The position numbers were made by a program, and so were the translations under genes. From Diprion similis (taxonomy: Eukaryota > Arthropoda > Insecta > Hymenoptera > Diprionidae), in the NCBI RefSeq assembly GCF_021155765.1, contig NC_060108.1, positions 18,129,025 to 18,193,024 of the forward strand: a DNA stretch of 64,000 bases, given 5' to 3'. How positions within the stretch are numbered: the first letter of the stretch is position 1; each line of letters begins with the position of its first letter. Under the pieces are notes generated by a model. The model saw only the letters and a program-made list of their open reading frames with translations. It was not told the origin of the DNA and made no database searches. Below, one piece after another: positions 63,551 to 64,000 of the stretch.

Positions 63551-64000
63551 AGCTGAAAAGTTACGGCCGAAAAACTAATGATTTTCATCGTCATTTCTCT
63601 GCTGCTGGTCCTACGCTGTTTTTGATGTGTTTTCTGAGTTCCTGGTGGTCCAATTACACTAAGGATGGTCATACAAATCGATTTCGAGACGAAAAATTTT
63701 CGGCTCCGAAAATGACCAAAAAAGTAAGGCTAACCCCTTTGGAATTTTGGCGAAAATTTCGACGACTTTGAAAAGAGCTGCAATTAATTTTCGCATGCCC
63801 TATTCCGACGTAATTTCGCGAGAGAAATCGATTAAGCGCAGTCCCAATACGCTGCGAGCGATAGCTGAAAAGTTACGGCCGAAAAACTCATGATCTTCAT
63901 CGTCATTTCTCTGCTGCTGGTCCTACGCTGTTTTTGATGTGTTTTCTGAGTTCCCGGTGGTTCAATTACACTAAGGATGGTCATCCAAATCGATTCCGAG

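Larger units (their letters stand above)
28969..64000 (+). repeat. Tandem satellite array, 312-bp monomer, about 112 copies, open at right edge
   Basis: Head-to-tail monomers repeat every 312 bp. One landmark, the word TCTCTGCTGCTGGTCCTAC, recurs once per period throughout. Other near-invariant words are AAGTAAGGCTAACCCC, GCAGTCCCAAT and GCTGCGAGCGATAGCTG. No monomer is inverted and no other sequence interrupts the array. Lengths are almost always exactly 312; one 311-bp monomer type occurs twice (near 52,864 and 59,415). No transposase or reverse transcriptase ORF is present. The many 60-115-residue ORFs on both strands are by-products: 312 is divisible by three, so frames are kept from copy to copy. 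The array is probably heterochromatic, perhaps pericentromeric, but the position is inferred. Confidence 0.97.

Noticed and set aside
28969-64000. Dozens of 60-115 residue ORFs on both strands inside the repeat array
   Set aside because: They recur with the monomer period, occur on both strands at once, and match no family. They are explained by a repeat length divisible by three.
28969-64000. CRISPR-like regular repeats
   Set aside because: The repeats are contiguous 312-bp monomers with no unique spacers, in eukaryotic DNA.
28969-64000. CENP-B box in the satellite monomer
   Set aside because: I scanned the consensus for TTCG-N4-A-N2-CGGG and found no match; TTTTCG and CGAAAA words alone do not qualify.
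28969-64000. Monomer as an ancient dimer of about 156 bp (two AAATCGATT words per monomer)
   Set aside because: The two words are about 150 bases apart, but the flanking sequences do not align at a consistent offset.
28969-64000. Telomeric array
   Set aside because: No TTAGG or TTAGGG repeats are present; the period is 312 bp.

Overview
The window is eukaryotic nuclear DNA: intron-split genes with GT-AG (and one GC-AG) junctions, AT-rich non-coding DNA, and a very large tandem satellite. Gene content and compact introns suggest an insect; a hymenopteran is my guess, but nothing in the sequence proves it. Exon maps below were read by hand from splice signals, reading phase and family resemblance.

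Genic half (1 to about 27,540). In order: a TMEM63-type mechanosensitive channel (minus strand, 3' part beyond the left edge); an intergenic stretch with two imperfect inverted repeats; microcephalin/MCPH1 (minus), head to head with a small UPF0449/C19orf25-like gene (plus); a TMEM268-like membrane protein (minus, 10,210-17,647) with a pair of duplicated, phase-matched exons that look mutually exclusive; a small two-exon plus-strand gene whose intron holds one of those exons on the opposite strand; SAP130, the Sin3-complex subunit (plus); and DNAAF3, the dynein pre-assembly factor (plus), with a TTAA-flanked piggyBac-like MITE in an intron. The genes serve unrelated housekeeping roles and I see no operon-like or pathway grouping.

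Satellite half (about 27,880-64,000). After two degenerate outlying copies, a head-to-tail array of a 312-bp monomer runs from about 28,970 to the right edge without ending (about 112 monomers in view). The monomers fall into two main sequence families plus recombinants. They are arranged in nested segmental duplications of 3,432, 2,496, 4,992 and 6,551 bp (11, 8, 16 and 21 monomers, the last one base short). This is the most striking structure in the window: a euchromatin/satellite boundary with divergence decreasing inward, suggestive of pericentromeric or other heterochromatin.

No RNA gene, CRISPR array or intact autonomous transposon was recognised. The many short ORFs inside the satellite are by-products of the repeat and are not called as genes.
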